Below, piece by piece: positions 54,814 to 64,000 of a stretch of 64,000 nucleotides of DNA (positions are counted from its first letter, which is position 1; every line of letters starts with the position of its first letter). This DNA comes from Gymnogyps californianus (taxonomy: Eukaryota; Chordata; Aves; Accipitriformes; Cathartidae): positions 14,687,001 through 14,751,000 of the forward strand of contig NC_059476.1 of assembly GCF_018139145.2 (NCBI RefSeq), in the 5' to 3' direction. The translations under genes were made by a program, and so were the position numbers. Below the pieces are notes generated by a model. The model ran no database searches. It saw nothing but the letters and a program-made list of their open reading frames with translations, and had not been told where the DNA came from.

Positions 54814-54847
54814 AGACAGACAGACAGACCTGCAGGACAGACAGACC
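54814..54847 (+). repeat. (AGAC)n microsatellite, interrupted
   Basis: Four AGAC units at 54814-54829, then CTGCAG, then a further GACAGACAGAC stretch. It is a short interrupted tetranucleotide repeat. Confidence 0.8.
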
Positions 54848-56307
54848 TTCAAGCATAAGGAGCTGCCTTTGGGCTGTGGGCCAACTTTCGGGTACCCATT
54901 GCATCTGGAAAAATACGTCCCTCCAGAGGTGCTACAGCAAAGCAGGGATTAATTAAAATGGCAAGAGATGAGTTATTTATTAAACTGTTTTCACATTTTC
55001 AGCCGTGTTAGAGAGCTTCCTGCAGCTGCCATAGAGACAACAGCTACAGACAATAAAACCTTATGAGCAATTTAAATTCCCTCTCCCCTTAGGAGATGCG
55101 GAAAAACAATGACAACTGACTGTTTGCAGGTCGTGTATATCTTGCCTTCATTAAGTAGGACTCTGTTTAAACACATATTATTCTTTTCCATCAGATAGTC
55201 ACAGACTTCCACAGAGAGGGTAAATAGTTTATAGCTTCCACTTTCAACAATACACTATAAAAATACACTGCAGTCATATTTGATTATCCAATTTTGTTTA
55301 GTGCAAAGCACTCTCGGCAGATCAGTCTGCGTATTTGCATGTGTCAGAATAGCAACAGAAATGGATTCCCGTGGGCAATGGAAAATAAGTTTTCCACTTG
55401 GAAAATAAAATAGTAATAACCACATGGTAAAACTGCAGATGCATGCGATAAATTAGATTTATCATCAGTCTTATACCATTCACACCTGAAATTTGCCCAT
55501 AAATCCACCTCACTTGAGGCTTATTTAATGTTTCTTCTAAAGGTGCCCTGGAGCTAGAGATTCAATTTACCTAAGTACTGACAAGAGTGAAGAAAGAAAA
55601 CCATGTTTCCTTCTTTCCCAACAAAATGTGCAACTTCCTTGTCAAATATACACTAGCTTGAGTCCCGAGATGGGTACATTTCCATCCATGATCAGTTCGC
55701 ATTTTGACTTTTGATACTTTGCAAACATGAAGCAATAAGAAGCTAGGAAGGGAATCTGGAGAAAGAAAAGATTTCCCAAATATCTAATATAATATACAGC
55801 ACTGCCAGTTAATTCTACTAGGATCTGTATACGTATTTATGACTGAAGTATATATACTGTTTCTACTTCAGGTAAATCTAATACATGCACATTTAATACA
55901 TATGCATTTAAAATTTTCCCAGTTTGCAAGGTCTTACTATTTTTTCACATATTTTATATTTACAAGAGGTGGTGAAGCTTTGCTTTCAACAGGTGCCTCT
56001 CAGTGTGCCAATCTAAATAAAATTATCCTTGGTTTTCCAAGTCTGTGCTGGTAAAAGACCAAGACTACTTTGAAATACTGCACGAATGAAAACACAGATG
56101 GATGGGAGAAGAGGTGAACATAGTAATAAATAGTAAAGGGGTTTGGTTGCTGACCATACTAGTAATGAATAGGACTAAGGAAAATGAACATTACCCCACT
56201 GGAAATACAGGGTGGGTAGAGGGGTATGCTGAAATCATAATTTCTTTGCAGTCCCATTTTTCCATACTTTTAGAGCATGTGTTGTGCTTTGAAAGGAAAG
56301 ACACTAG

Positions 56308-56365
56308 ATGGTAGGACTAGATGATCTTCATAGGTCCTTTCCAATCTTAACCATTCTGCAATCTT
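56308..56365 (+). mobile_element. CR1 LINE 3' tail fragment
   Basis: A short block reading GATGGTAGGACTAGATGATC, then TTCATAGGTCCTTTCCAATC and TTAACCATTCTGCAATCTTG, matches the extreme 3' end of CR1 elements (GGACTAGATGATCT, GGTCCTTTCCAA). The terminal ATTCTATGATTCT repeats have decayed to ATTCTGCAATCT. The 5' boundary cannot be placed. Confidence 0.65.
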
Positions 56366-57745
56366 GTGCTACAATGTCACTGCCAATAAAAATGGTGCAA
56401 TTTTCAAAAAGGCACCATACAACAGGTGAACCTGGAATTCCCCACCAAAAGGTACAGGAAAATGCTGAAAACACACATTATGCTTTAACGTACACATCAC
56501 TGAGGAAAGCTGTCACCCTTGCTGTCCTGCAGTGAGTCCATAGAAAGCGTACATGAACATTTCTTAGTCTATGCCAGGCTCAGTAGCCAAGTGCTTGAAA
56601 GAAGCAGGCTAATGTGAGACAACATCATTTCATTCCCATGAGCTGCCATCCTTCCTCCAGGGCTCTGAAGACCCCAGGATTTAAACAGCTGGTCCTTTCC
56701 TTTTCTTTTTTAATGCTTTATTATAGCAGCAAGGCAGCAGATTGCTTATATTCCATTTTTCTCGGACTCTTTTTAAAGTGTGAATGAGCATGTGTGTATG
56801 TTGAAGTGATAACATAAGGCTAAGCCACATTTCTAGTAAATATTGCTTTAAATTATCCTGGAATGTAAAAGTGCACTTGTGCAAACTAGCTGCCCAAAAA
56901 GGGAAGCAGAGCTGTAAACCATCCTGCCTGCAAGTTGAGCATGTTGGCAGGAGAGTCACTGTATAAGGGCATGTTTACAGGTCACATAAGCCTGCATCTA
57001 CACTGAAACTCATGCCCTAAAACACAGAACATGCATGCACTTCATTGCAACAACCTCCCCTATGCGGGCCTTTACATTGTGGCAGGAAACCAGCTGAGAC
57101 CTTGTGGTCAGAGGAGACCAGATTCCTGGGTGAATTTAAGCTTTTTCATCTCTATAATGTGGGTAGAGGCAAGGAGAGCAAGGAGGAGCCTCTCACCTGT
57201 GACCGAGCGTGTGAGCACTGTGAACCTCATCACTGAAGCCACCTTCAAGGTGGATTTAAGCCAGTCTCTCATTTTGACTCACTCCAGCAGTGAGTCAGGC
57301 TGGAGTCAGCAGTGACGGGCAAGACGTGGTCCAAACTCCATTCCTGACCTCCCCTCGGCTGAGATGCAGTGGACCATGCAAGCCTTTTTTACCTGTTTCA
57401 GAACAAAATCAAGCAGGCAAAGAAGCTGCTTAAAGGGCTCTGCTTCTGAACATACAGCAAGGGCAGTCGGACCCAGGAACATCTGCGACAGCCACATCAG
57501 CCTGTGCATTGACAGCAGTAATGACATGTGGGTAATTATCAGTAAGGCTGATGCTATAGGTAAAGCCATAAGCAGAAGGAAATGAAAAATTAAGGTACAA
57601 ACCAGCTGTTTCTCTTTCATCCACAGGCGCAATTTAGTGATGCCAGAGTGTTGTGCAATGCCTGTGATGCTGATAGAGAGAGAGGCAGGACTGAGCTGGG
57701 CAACAAGGCTGATGGCACCCCTGAGTCGGGTGACATTGCTGTATA

Positions 57746-57832
57746 ATCTCTGGCAAATGATTTAACTCTCCCAGGGTTTGGGCCTCCTTTTGTTCAAGTC
57801 TCTCTTTATTAAATCTGTAAGACAGGAACAGT
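57746..57832 (+). mobile_element. Possible MIR-like SINE fragment
   Basis: ATCTCTGGCAAATGATTTAA, then CTCTCCCAGGGTTTGGGCCTCC, then TTAAATCTGTAAGACAGGAAC follows the order of MIR 3' blocks ('cttgggcaagtcacttaacctct', 'gcctcagtttcc', 'catctgtaaaatggg'). It is diverged and judged by eye only. Confidence 0.3.
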
Positions 57833-59031
57833 GTCACTAGACTTGGTCATTGCCCTGCTTTACTGGGTCCCTTATTTTGGCTGGAACTACTACTGTAATG
57901 CAGATAACTGAAACAAAAATGTAAAGTTTTGGAAGCTGTGACTTTTGGGGACATAAATGCACACTGTGCATTCCCCTGCAGAGCTGGGATCTTGCAGTGA
58001 CACAAGACTTACTGCTGCACGTCTTTCCTTCAGGCAAGTCTGATTTTGGAAGTGAAGTTACATTATTGGGAGTGGGGAGGGAATAATTCCGTGATAAACA
58101 GAAAGACAGCCACCAGAAATGGTAAAGCTTTTGGTCAGATTCTTGGGTGAAATACACATAAAAGCATATGGAGGCAGAGCAGAGGTGCAGTATGACCCTG
58201 CAACGCTACAGTCATTGGGAAAATAGTGAGGCTCAAGAACAAGGAACATGTTTAGAGTTGGAGGGGGAATAAATCACTGAACTGGAATCTGAAATGCTAG
58301 GCTCTTCTGTTCAACATACCACTCCAGCATCCCCAGTCTCCATCAGATGCCCTGCATGCCATACCACGCTGAATTCGACCATATGTTTGTAGCTAAGCTA
58401 TGAAATTCATTTGTCAAGTCCCAGGAGTTTTTGGCAAGTTGTCCTGTACTATATGTGTGGTCTGCTACACTAAAACAGGCGTGCAGAGCATTGCAGTGGG
58501 TATGTCTATAGGATCCAGAGGCAACACAGCCGACGATTTCCCTGCTCTGACTTTTAGTCCTGTGTAATAATGAATCGAGATAGGACTCAAGTCGAAGACG
58601 TTTCGGCACAGTTGCTAGGCTTAAAGCCTGCTGAAGGCTGCTGGAATGAGCTATAAATACATATCTGAGCTCCACGCCAACTGTGTAAACTCAGAAGCTG
58701 CCTGCTTCATTCAGGGACTTTATACCCACCAGAGAGTCCGGAGCCTGTTAGACTAGAGGCAAGTTAGTGGCTGGCAAGAGTCACATTTTCCTTGTGAAAG
58801 GGGATGTGGAAGATGCTAGGACAACGCAGGGGCGGATGACGGATAGGAAATTATTTCTCAGGTGTTTTGAAAGGAAACACATAATCCAGAGTTATGGGCC
58901 CTTATTAATCAGGTGGAGGAGTCCTGAGGTGCCAAATCTCGCAAGAACAGCCAGAGGACTTGGAGTCATTCAAAAGCTCTTTCTAACTGAATCCTTGGCG
59001 TGACATTTGCCCAAATTCTAGATCCCAGTTC

Positions 59032-59071
59032 AAATATCACCACCTTGGCCTAAATATCACCACCTTGGCCT
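59032..59071 (+). repeat. Perfect 20-bp tandem duplication
   Basis: The unit AAATATCACCACCTTGGCCT occurs twice head to tail without mismatch (59032-59051 and 59052-59071). The perfect identity suggests a recent slippage or duplication event. No larger element surrounds it. Confidence 0.95.
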
Positions 59072-60372
59072 ATGAACAGTGAAGCTGATTCACAACAAAA
59101 GATAAATCTTTCTGCTCCTAAAAGAAAGCAAAAAGCTACCGAGAAATTCTTTGATTCCTCTGCCTTGTGCAATCTTGGGCTGGCAGTTTTTGCAGCAAGA
59201 AGAGGTCAGTCCCATTTCTTCACCTCCTGAACCCACATCCCTCTTCCCTGACATCTAGGTTGCTATGGGCATATTTTTTGGGCATCCTGCCACCATATTT
59301 TTTAATACAGCAAGCAGTGCAGAAAGGAGGCAGAACCATCAGAAAGAAGCTTCATTAAAGTTTTTGACATATAGCATGAAAATGTCATTTTGACAGAGAT
59401 TATCAGGCTGCACAACAGGAAAAAGCCAGGATGTCTCTCAGCCTAGCAAGATTATCTCATCTTCAGAAGGAACTTCAGCTCATGAAGGTCAGCAGGTACC
59501 ATCTAACCTTTTCCATGGTGAAAACAAGACCCATGAAATTACTGTTACATGGAGAAGTGCTGTGATTTGCCCCCCAGTGACAATGCAAAGCCAACTCTAA
59601 GGCTGCACGCAGACACCTCTGGTCCCCCAGCAACCTAGCTGCCCCTTAAGTTGGGTCCTTGGAGACTCTTTTCAGTTCTTCTAAGATGTATAAACTCAAA
59701 TAGCCCAAACCTTGACAGCCTGCACATTTGGGGCTAGATGGAGTCCTCATGAATGCCAAACTATCTCCATTTCAGCTGAGGATGGCAGAAGACATCCTCG
59801 TCCTCCAACCCCAACTGTATATCCAACCTTCAGGCTCCAGAGGACGAATCAAACTCCTCTGTGAAAGCAACATCCTGGCAAAACCAGCCACAGCTTCTCA
59901 CGGGTAATTTGGAAAATATCCATGTTTCAAATCCGCCCATTAAACCAGCCAGAAAATCATAATAGTGCCATCGAGGAAGGATTTATCCATAACATGTAAA
60001 ATGCATTTCCCCACTTCGGCATGGGGAAAGCAACAGATGAGACAAAAAGAAAGTTTTACAAGGTATATGCCACACTCCAGACTATGCTCTGATAGAGCCA
60101 CACCTCTGAGCAGAAATCCACTTACTTACAGACGGCTTCTAGTGCTATACTGTAACAGTTGTTTCCCACCTCCCACTCATGTTATATTTAGGTGCTAAGT
60201 TTCAAACACCCACTGATCCAGGCTGAGGATGTGAGATGCTCTGGGGAGGAAGGAACAACAGCTGTTTCCCTGCGCCTGTCCCAGCACAGCGAGGGAGACA
60301 GGCAGCGTCAGGCTGGCCCTTCGCCAGGGACAGCTCAGCATCATCCCTGCGCGTTTGGACCCAGGTACTCAC

Positions 60373-60694
60373 CCAAGAGCTGCACTCCGCGGGTGAGTCC
60401 GTAGACGTCGATCAAAGCCCAGAGGGGCTCTGCCGTCCTCACTCCGCTGAAGAAGAGCATCGCAGCAGAGTCGTTCACCCGATAGAAAACCCGTCCCTTC
60501 TTGTCCACCCAGAAGGCTATGATGTTTCCCTCGTTCGCAAACTCTTCTGGCAGAGCCTTGGCCCAAAAACCGCTTTGGGAAACCAAGTCAGGGCACGCGT
60601 ACTTCGGCAGAGTGTCAGGGTTAATCCTCGATGGATCCTTGGAAGTAAACCCAAGTCGAAGAGCCCCACTCCAGCAACACTGCTTTTTAGTGAT
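60373..60694 (-). CDS. NEURL1: NEURL1 coding exon, second half of NHR1 domain
   Basis: This exon encodes 107 whole codons plus one base of neuralized E3 ubiquitin ligase 1. The NHR1 domain binds substrates such as the intracellular tails of Notch ligands. Seen: the frame starts [20 protein letters not shown], has [14 protein letters not shown] near residues 43-56 and ends GLTRGVQLL, a near-exact match to NEURL1 as I recall it. The acceptor is a pyrimidine-rich tract ending TTTGCAG just upstream of 60694. The donor is G|GTGAGT, with the intron starting at 60372. It enters in phase 0 and leaves in phase 1, matching the next exon. The first half of NHR1 and the initiator Met are not in the window, so this is an internal exon. 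An in-frame ATG at 60739 lies in the intron and is not taken as a start. Confidence 0.96.
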
Positions 60695-63600
60695 CTGCAA
60701 AGATAACAGCAGCAATAACAGTGTTTGGCACTTGAACATCTACTTACACACTACAGGCTCTATGCCATCGAGCACTGATGGCCACCGCACAGATGAGCCT
60801 ACTAGATTTAGGAAACATTTTACCCACCAAACACTGCTGTAGCTTTTTTAGCTGCAAGCAGCAATGCTGCACACTTAGGATACAATGCACATATTAAAAA
60901 AAAAAAAAAAATCAAATTAAATCTATGCGGAGAGGTGAAATGTAATTACAGCTGCATGATGACTCACTTCTATTTCTAGGGTAACTCCTTTTGGCCTAAG
61001 AATCATCCTCTTTCAAAATGTGCCAAAAATGGCCATAAGAGCTTTTATCTCAGCACCTGCAGCAGCAGAGCGCTTCCCCCGTGATGCTCAGATGATGGGG
61101 TCTCTCATGACCTGAGGGAAAAGCACTGGCTCCAGAATCACAGTCACCACCACAGGGTTTTCTGGGTTTCCCAGCCAAGTAAAAGACAGTCTTACCCCTG
61201 TTTAGCTTGTCAGATTGGACGAAATCACAGCCTTGCAGCAGAGAACTTGTGTGTGGGAAAGCACAATTTGAAGTATTTAACTACATTAAATACGCAATTA
61301 GCAGGCAATGACAGATGTTGTCTTATGATTGGGGAAAACCTATTTATTTCAGCTGTGAGTGGTGTTTTTCAAGATATGTTGTGCACATCTACACCCCACC
61401 TGTCAGTATGCGGTTATTCAGTGTGTCGGGGGTCAGGAACATCTGCTATAGTTTCTGGGATGGTGCATGTGTCATATCCACCCTTCTGCATCTGAGACAC
61501 AGCAGGACAAAGGATCACAGATGCCTCCAGAGTCTTTGGTGGCTTCTCACACGAACTGAGCCCTGGACTGAAGGGGATCTGAGGGGAGCAGGCAGCAGGT
61601 CCTGAACACATGCAGCACATACAAAACACCACCCAGTTACAAGGTCTCTTTCTTCCCATGGAAGCAGGGAGTCTTCCAGGGTTAGTATGGTCCCCACATG
61701 GAGATGAAGCCTTTGGAGAATTTTTTCTCTCATTTTGTTGTTTGAGTGTGAACCTGCTGGGAATTGTTCCTCTCAAAGGGATTCAGCCTGTCAGCATCCA
61801 GACTATGAAATGAAAGACCTAAGGATGCTGGATCCAAGCCTGATGTGAGGCCAGGACAGTTTCTGCATGCCAGTTGACACATAATTGGCGTTTCTGTTCA
61901 TGCACTGAACCTGCAGCAAACATGAGAGCACTTGAGACAGCCCTCTTCCATCAAAGCCTTGGCAGCCTCAAGCAATTTCACTCTTGGCTGCAGGACAAGA
62001 GCAGAAACATGGACAGGTACCACCTACCAGATGTCACACAAAACTTGCTGCCGTACTGTAATTTCTTGCTCTGCCAAAGTGCTGATGGCTCAGATGAGTG
62101 GCAGTGCCAGAGACCGAACTGTCCAGGACTGCAGGACTTTGTCCTCAAAAGCCTGGCAGCAGCCCCTTGTGTCCCAGCTTGGAAGCACAGGATTTTCACC
62201 AAGGGATTCTCCAAGACATTTTCTTTGGACTTCTGAATTCTCTTCTAAACACATTTGTAAATATTGCATTTTTCTTTCACATGTTCCTCTCCAAGGCAAA
62301 TCTGGAACGTGTGCCCTTGAGCGCACAAGAATCTCACAACAAAGACATTGTTCAAAGCGTAGAGATTTCTGCTTTATAATTAAAGTATCAGAGAAAATAA
62401 CTCAGAGCTTCAGAAAAAAGTTATCAACAGACAGGTCCTCAGTTAAGCGAGTGCTGCTTTGTATCCCTACTCAGTCCAGCCAAGCACCTAAACTGTTTAC
62501 ATGAAACACTTGAGCACTGACCTCAGTCCCAGGAACCATGGGAAGCTCCTGCTTGCGAGATGGACACGGGGGTGGCACTAAAAAGGACTGAAGCAGAATT
62601 GCTATTTTATACGCCTGGCCAGGATGGGATGGGATCATGCATGTCCCCAGTGGAAGGGGGGTCGATGGGGCGTGCACGTGACAAAACAGGGAATATACGC
62701 ACACTTCAAGAAGAAGCCTGGATTATTTATTGCAGCAAATTTACTGCAAGCCCTAAAAGCTTTTTGGTCTGAGATAAATACGGCCTCATTGTTATTTGTA
62801 CAATTTACTCTTTCACAGTCTCTTGTCAATACATCACAGCAATCACAGGCCACATGAAGCAAATATTCATATGGTAATCGAGGCTGCACATGTTCCATGT
62901 ATTAATCAGCACCTATAAACAGTTCTCAATACAGTCTGACCACAGGCAAACTAATATCCAAATTACAATCTAGTATAAAGCCTGCCAAGAATTAGACACA
63001 GCTGGACAAAGAGTACACAGTTTTGCTAAAAAAGGCAATGGTTAATGATGGACCAAATTCTCTCTTCAGCAGCCACTGCTAGCAGAAAAGCTTGGGAGGT
63101 CCACTGGGAAAAGATACAATCTGCATCCCAACTGCTAAGCCATGGCTGCTTCCACAGATTCAGGCTCCTGCTCTGTACTGCCTTGTGCCTTGTGTCACCT
63201 TTGACAACCTCACTCCACTCCCTGAATTACATGGAAGAAACCATCTTCGGAGGCAAAGAAAGAGGAAATCTGGCTGCCTGATGGCATTCCCAAACCTGCA
63301 AAGAAAACTCAGCATAAAACCCGAGATACAATACCTAATAAACAGAATGAAATCTCCTGACTTCTTTCCTCTAGTTTTCCAAAGGGAGTTTAGACTTTAT
63401 AGGACCTGAATGATTGGGTTCATGGTAGTCTTTAGCTGGTAAGAAGGTTTAAGATGCCATTTTCCACAGCACACACAATAACAAGGCAATTGCAGGATTG
63501 ACTTATCAGAAAAGCAAAGATCTTTTCACATTTCCATCCATCCCTAGAGTACAAGTTCTGCTGAAGCCTGTTGATTACTCCCATGAGACCTTCCCATTGG

Positions 63601-64000
63601 ACTCAGCAGGAGCTCTGCTCGTAAATCCCTTGTGCAGATCTGCATGTGTATTCTCCACATATGTTATACAAGCTAAAATCCTAAAATATACAGTGATAAA
63701 CAAGTGTGAATTTCCAGAGATAGCTACATTGTTTCAGAATGAGGAAGAAATAACCCAGGACCTTTGCCTAAACCACTAAACCCACTCAAATCTGTGATGG
63801 TGTTTTCAAAAACGAAATGCTGCTTTCATCTCCTCCCAAATAATTTTTCACAGTTGTTTGTCCAGACTGCTGGCCAACATGGAAAAAAATCCCATTAGGC
63901 AACTTGAGTGAGTCCTGCTGGGTTTCTAGCCTGAATGGAAGCAGTAAGAGCTCCACAGGAAACACAGCAAACCTGTAGGAGGGATTTTCTACCTGTGGGC
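60695..64000 (-). other. NEURL1: Part of the next NEURL1 intron upstream of the NHR1 exon
   Basis: The sequence 5' of the NHR1 exon on the minus strand begins with the acceptor TTTGCAG. The expected upstream exon, ending in a VRLK-like sequence and containing the first half of NHR1, is not found in any minus-strand frame up to 64000, so it lies outside the window. A 16-base A run is present at 60896-60911. No repeats or other genes were recognised. Confidence 0.85.
60896..60911 (+). repeat. A16 homopolymer
   Basis: An uninterrupted run of sixteen A lies about 200 bp upstream of the NHR1 exon (as T on the transcribed strand). No retroposed sequence is recognisable next to it. Confidence 0.95.

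Larger units (their letters stand above)
18344..60372 (-). other. NEURL1: NEURL1 large intron between NHR1 and NHR2 exons
   Basis: A 42,029-bp phase-1 intron with donor GTGAGT at 60372 and acceptor CCCCACAG at 18344. No host or nested gene was recognised on either strand. It contains a degenerate CR1-like piece (about 47790-47930), a CR1 tail (56308-56365), MIR-like pieces (about 38384-38500 and 57746-57832), simple repeats (26369-26400, 40341-40407, 54814-54847), a G-quadruplex-prone tract (54615-54647) and a CpG-rich patch (44150-44510). AT-rich stretches without obvious repeat character lie at about 18740-19260 and 45060-45340. Elsewhere I see nothing beyond unique non-coding sequence. Confidence 0.9.

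Noticed and set aside
60236..60706. 156-codon plus-strand open frame
   Set aside because: It is antisense to the NHR1 coding exon. The opposite strand has the correct splice sites and an unmistakable NEURL1 protein.
1..64000. NEURL1B as an alternative identity
   Set aside because: The RING and C terminus ([22 protein letters not shown]) and the linker follow NEURL1. NEURL1B, as I recall it, has CTVCFDGEVDTVIY and a different ending.
1..64000. tRNA, rRNA, CRISPR array, bacterial-type operon or intact endogenous retrovirus
   Set aside because: I looked for these by eye on both strands and saw no cloverleaf, spaced identical repeats, ribosome-binding-site/operon pattern, paired LTRs or viral-type open frames.

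Overview
The window is intronic-rich vertebrate chromosomal DNA carrying the 3' two-thirds of one protein-coding gene, NEURL1 (neuralized E3 ubiquitin protein ligase 1), on the minus strand. Four coding exons are supported by splice sites, continuous reading frame and family similarity: 60694-60373 (second half of NHR1), 18343-17663 (linker plus NHR2), 2483-2337 (Ser/Thr/Pro linker) and 993-752 (RING finger and stop). Joined, they give 1392 coding bases, i.e. 463 residues plus a TAG stop. As I recall it, human NEURL1 has 574 residues, so about the first 110 (myristoylation-type N terminus and first half of NHR1) lie in exons beyond the right edge. The C-terminal RING favours NEURL1 over its paralogue NEURL1B.

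The organism is most likely a bird, or at least a sauropsid. The genome is vertebrate-type, with GT-AG introns up to 42 kb. The clearest interspersed repeat is a CR1 LINE 3' end (near 5700-5860), with a second short CR1 tail near 56308-56365. No Alu, B1 or L1 sequence is seen. The species cannot be fixed from the sequence alone.

Layout from left to right: 1-751 is the start of the 3' untranslated region or downstream flank, with no visible poly(A) signal; 752-993 is the last coding exon; then a 1.3-kb intron; exon 2337-2483; a 15.2-kb intron; the 681-bp NHR2 exon; a 42-kb intron holding sparse old repeats, simple repeats and a CpG-rich promoter-like patch at 44.15-44.51 kb; the NHR1 exon at 60373-60694; and 3.3 kb of the next intron upstream.

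The product is expected to be a RING-type E3 ligase. Its two NHR domains recognise substrates (Notch ligands, and CPEB3 in brain) and its C-terminal RING recruits the E2. I found no second gene, RNA gene, CRISPR array or new system. Long open frames elsewhere are antisense shadows or chance frames. The observations most worth a second look are the CpG-rich patch deep in the large intron, a strong predicted G-quadruplex at 54.6 kb, the two in-frame skippable exons, and a duplicated heptad in the linker.
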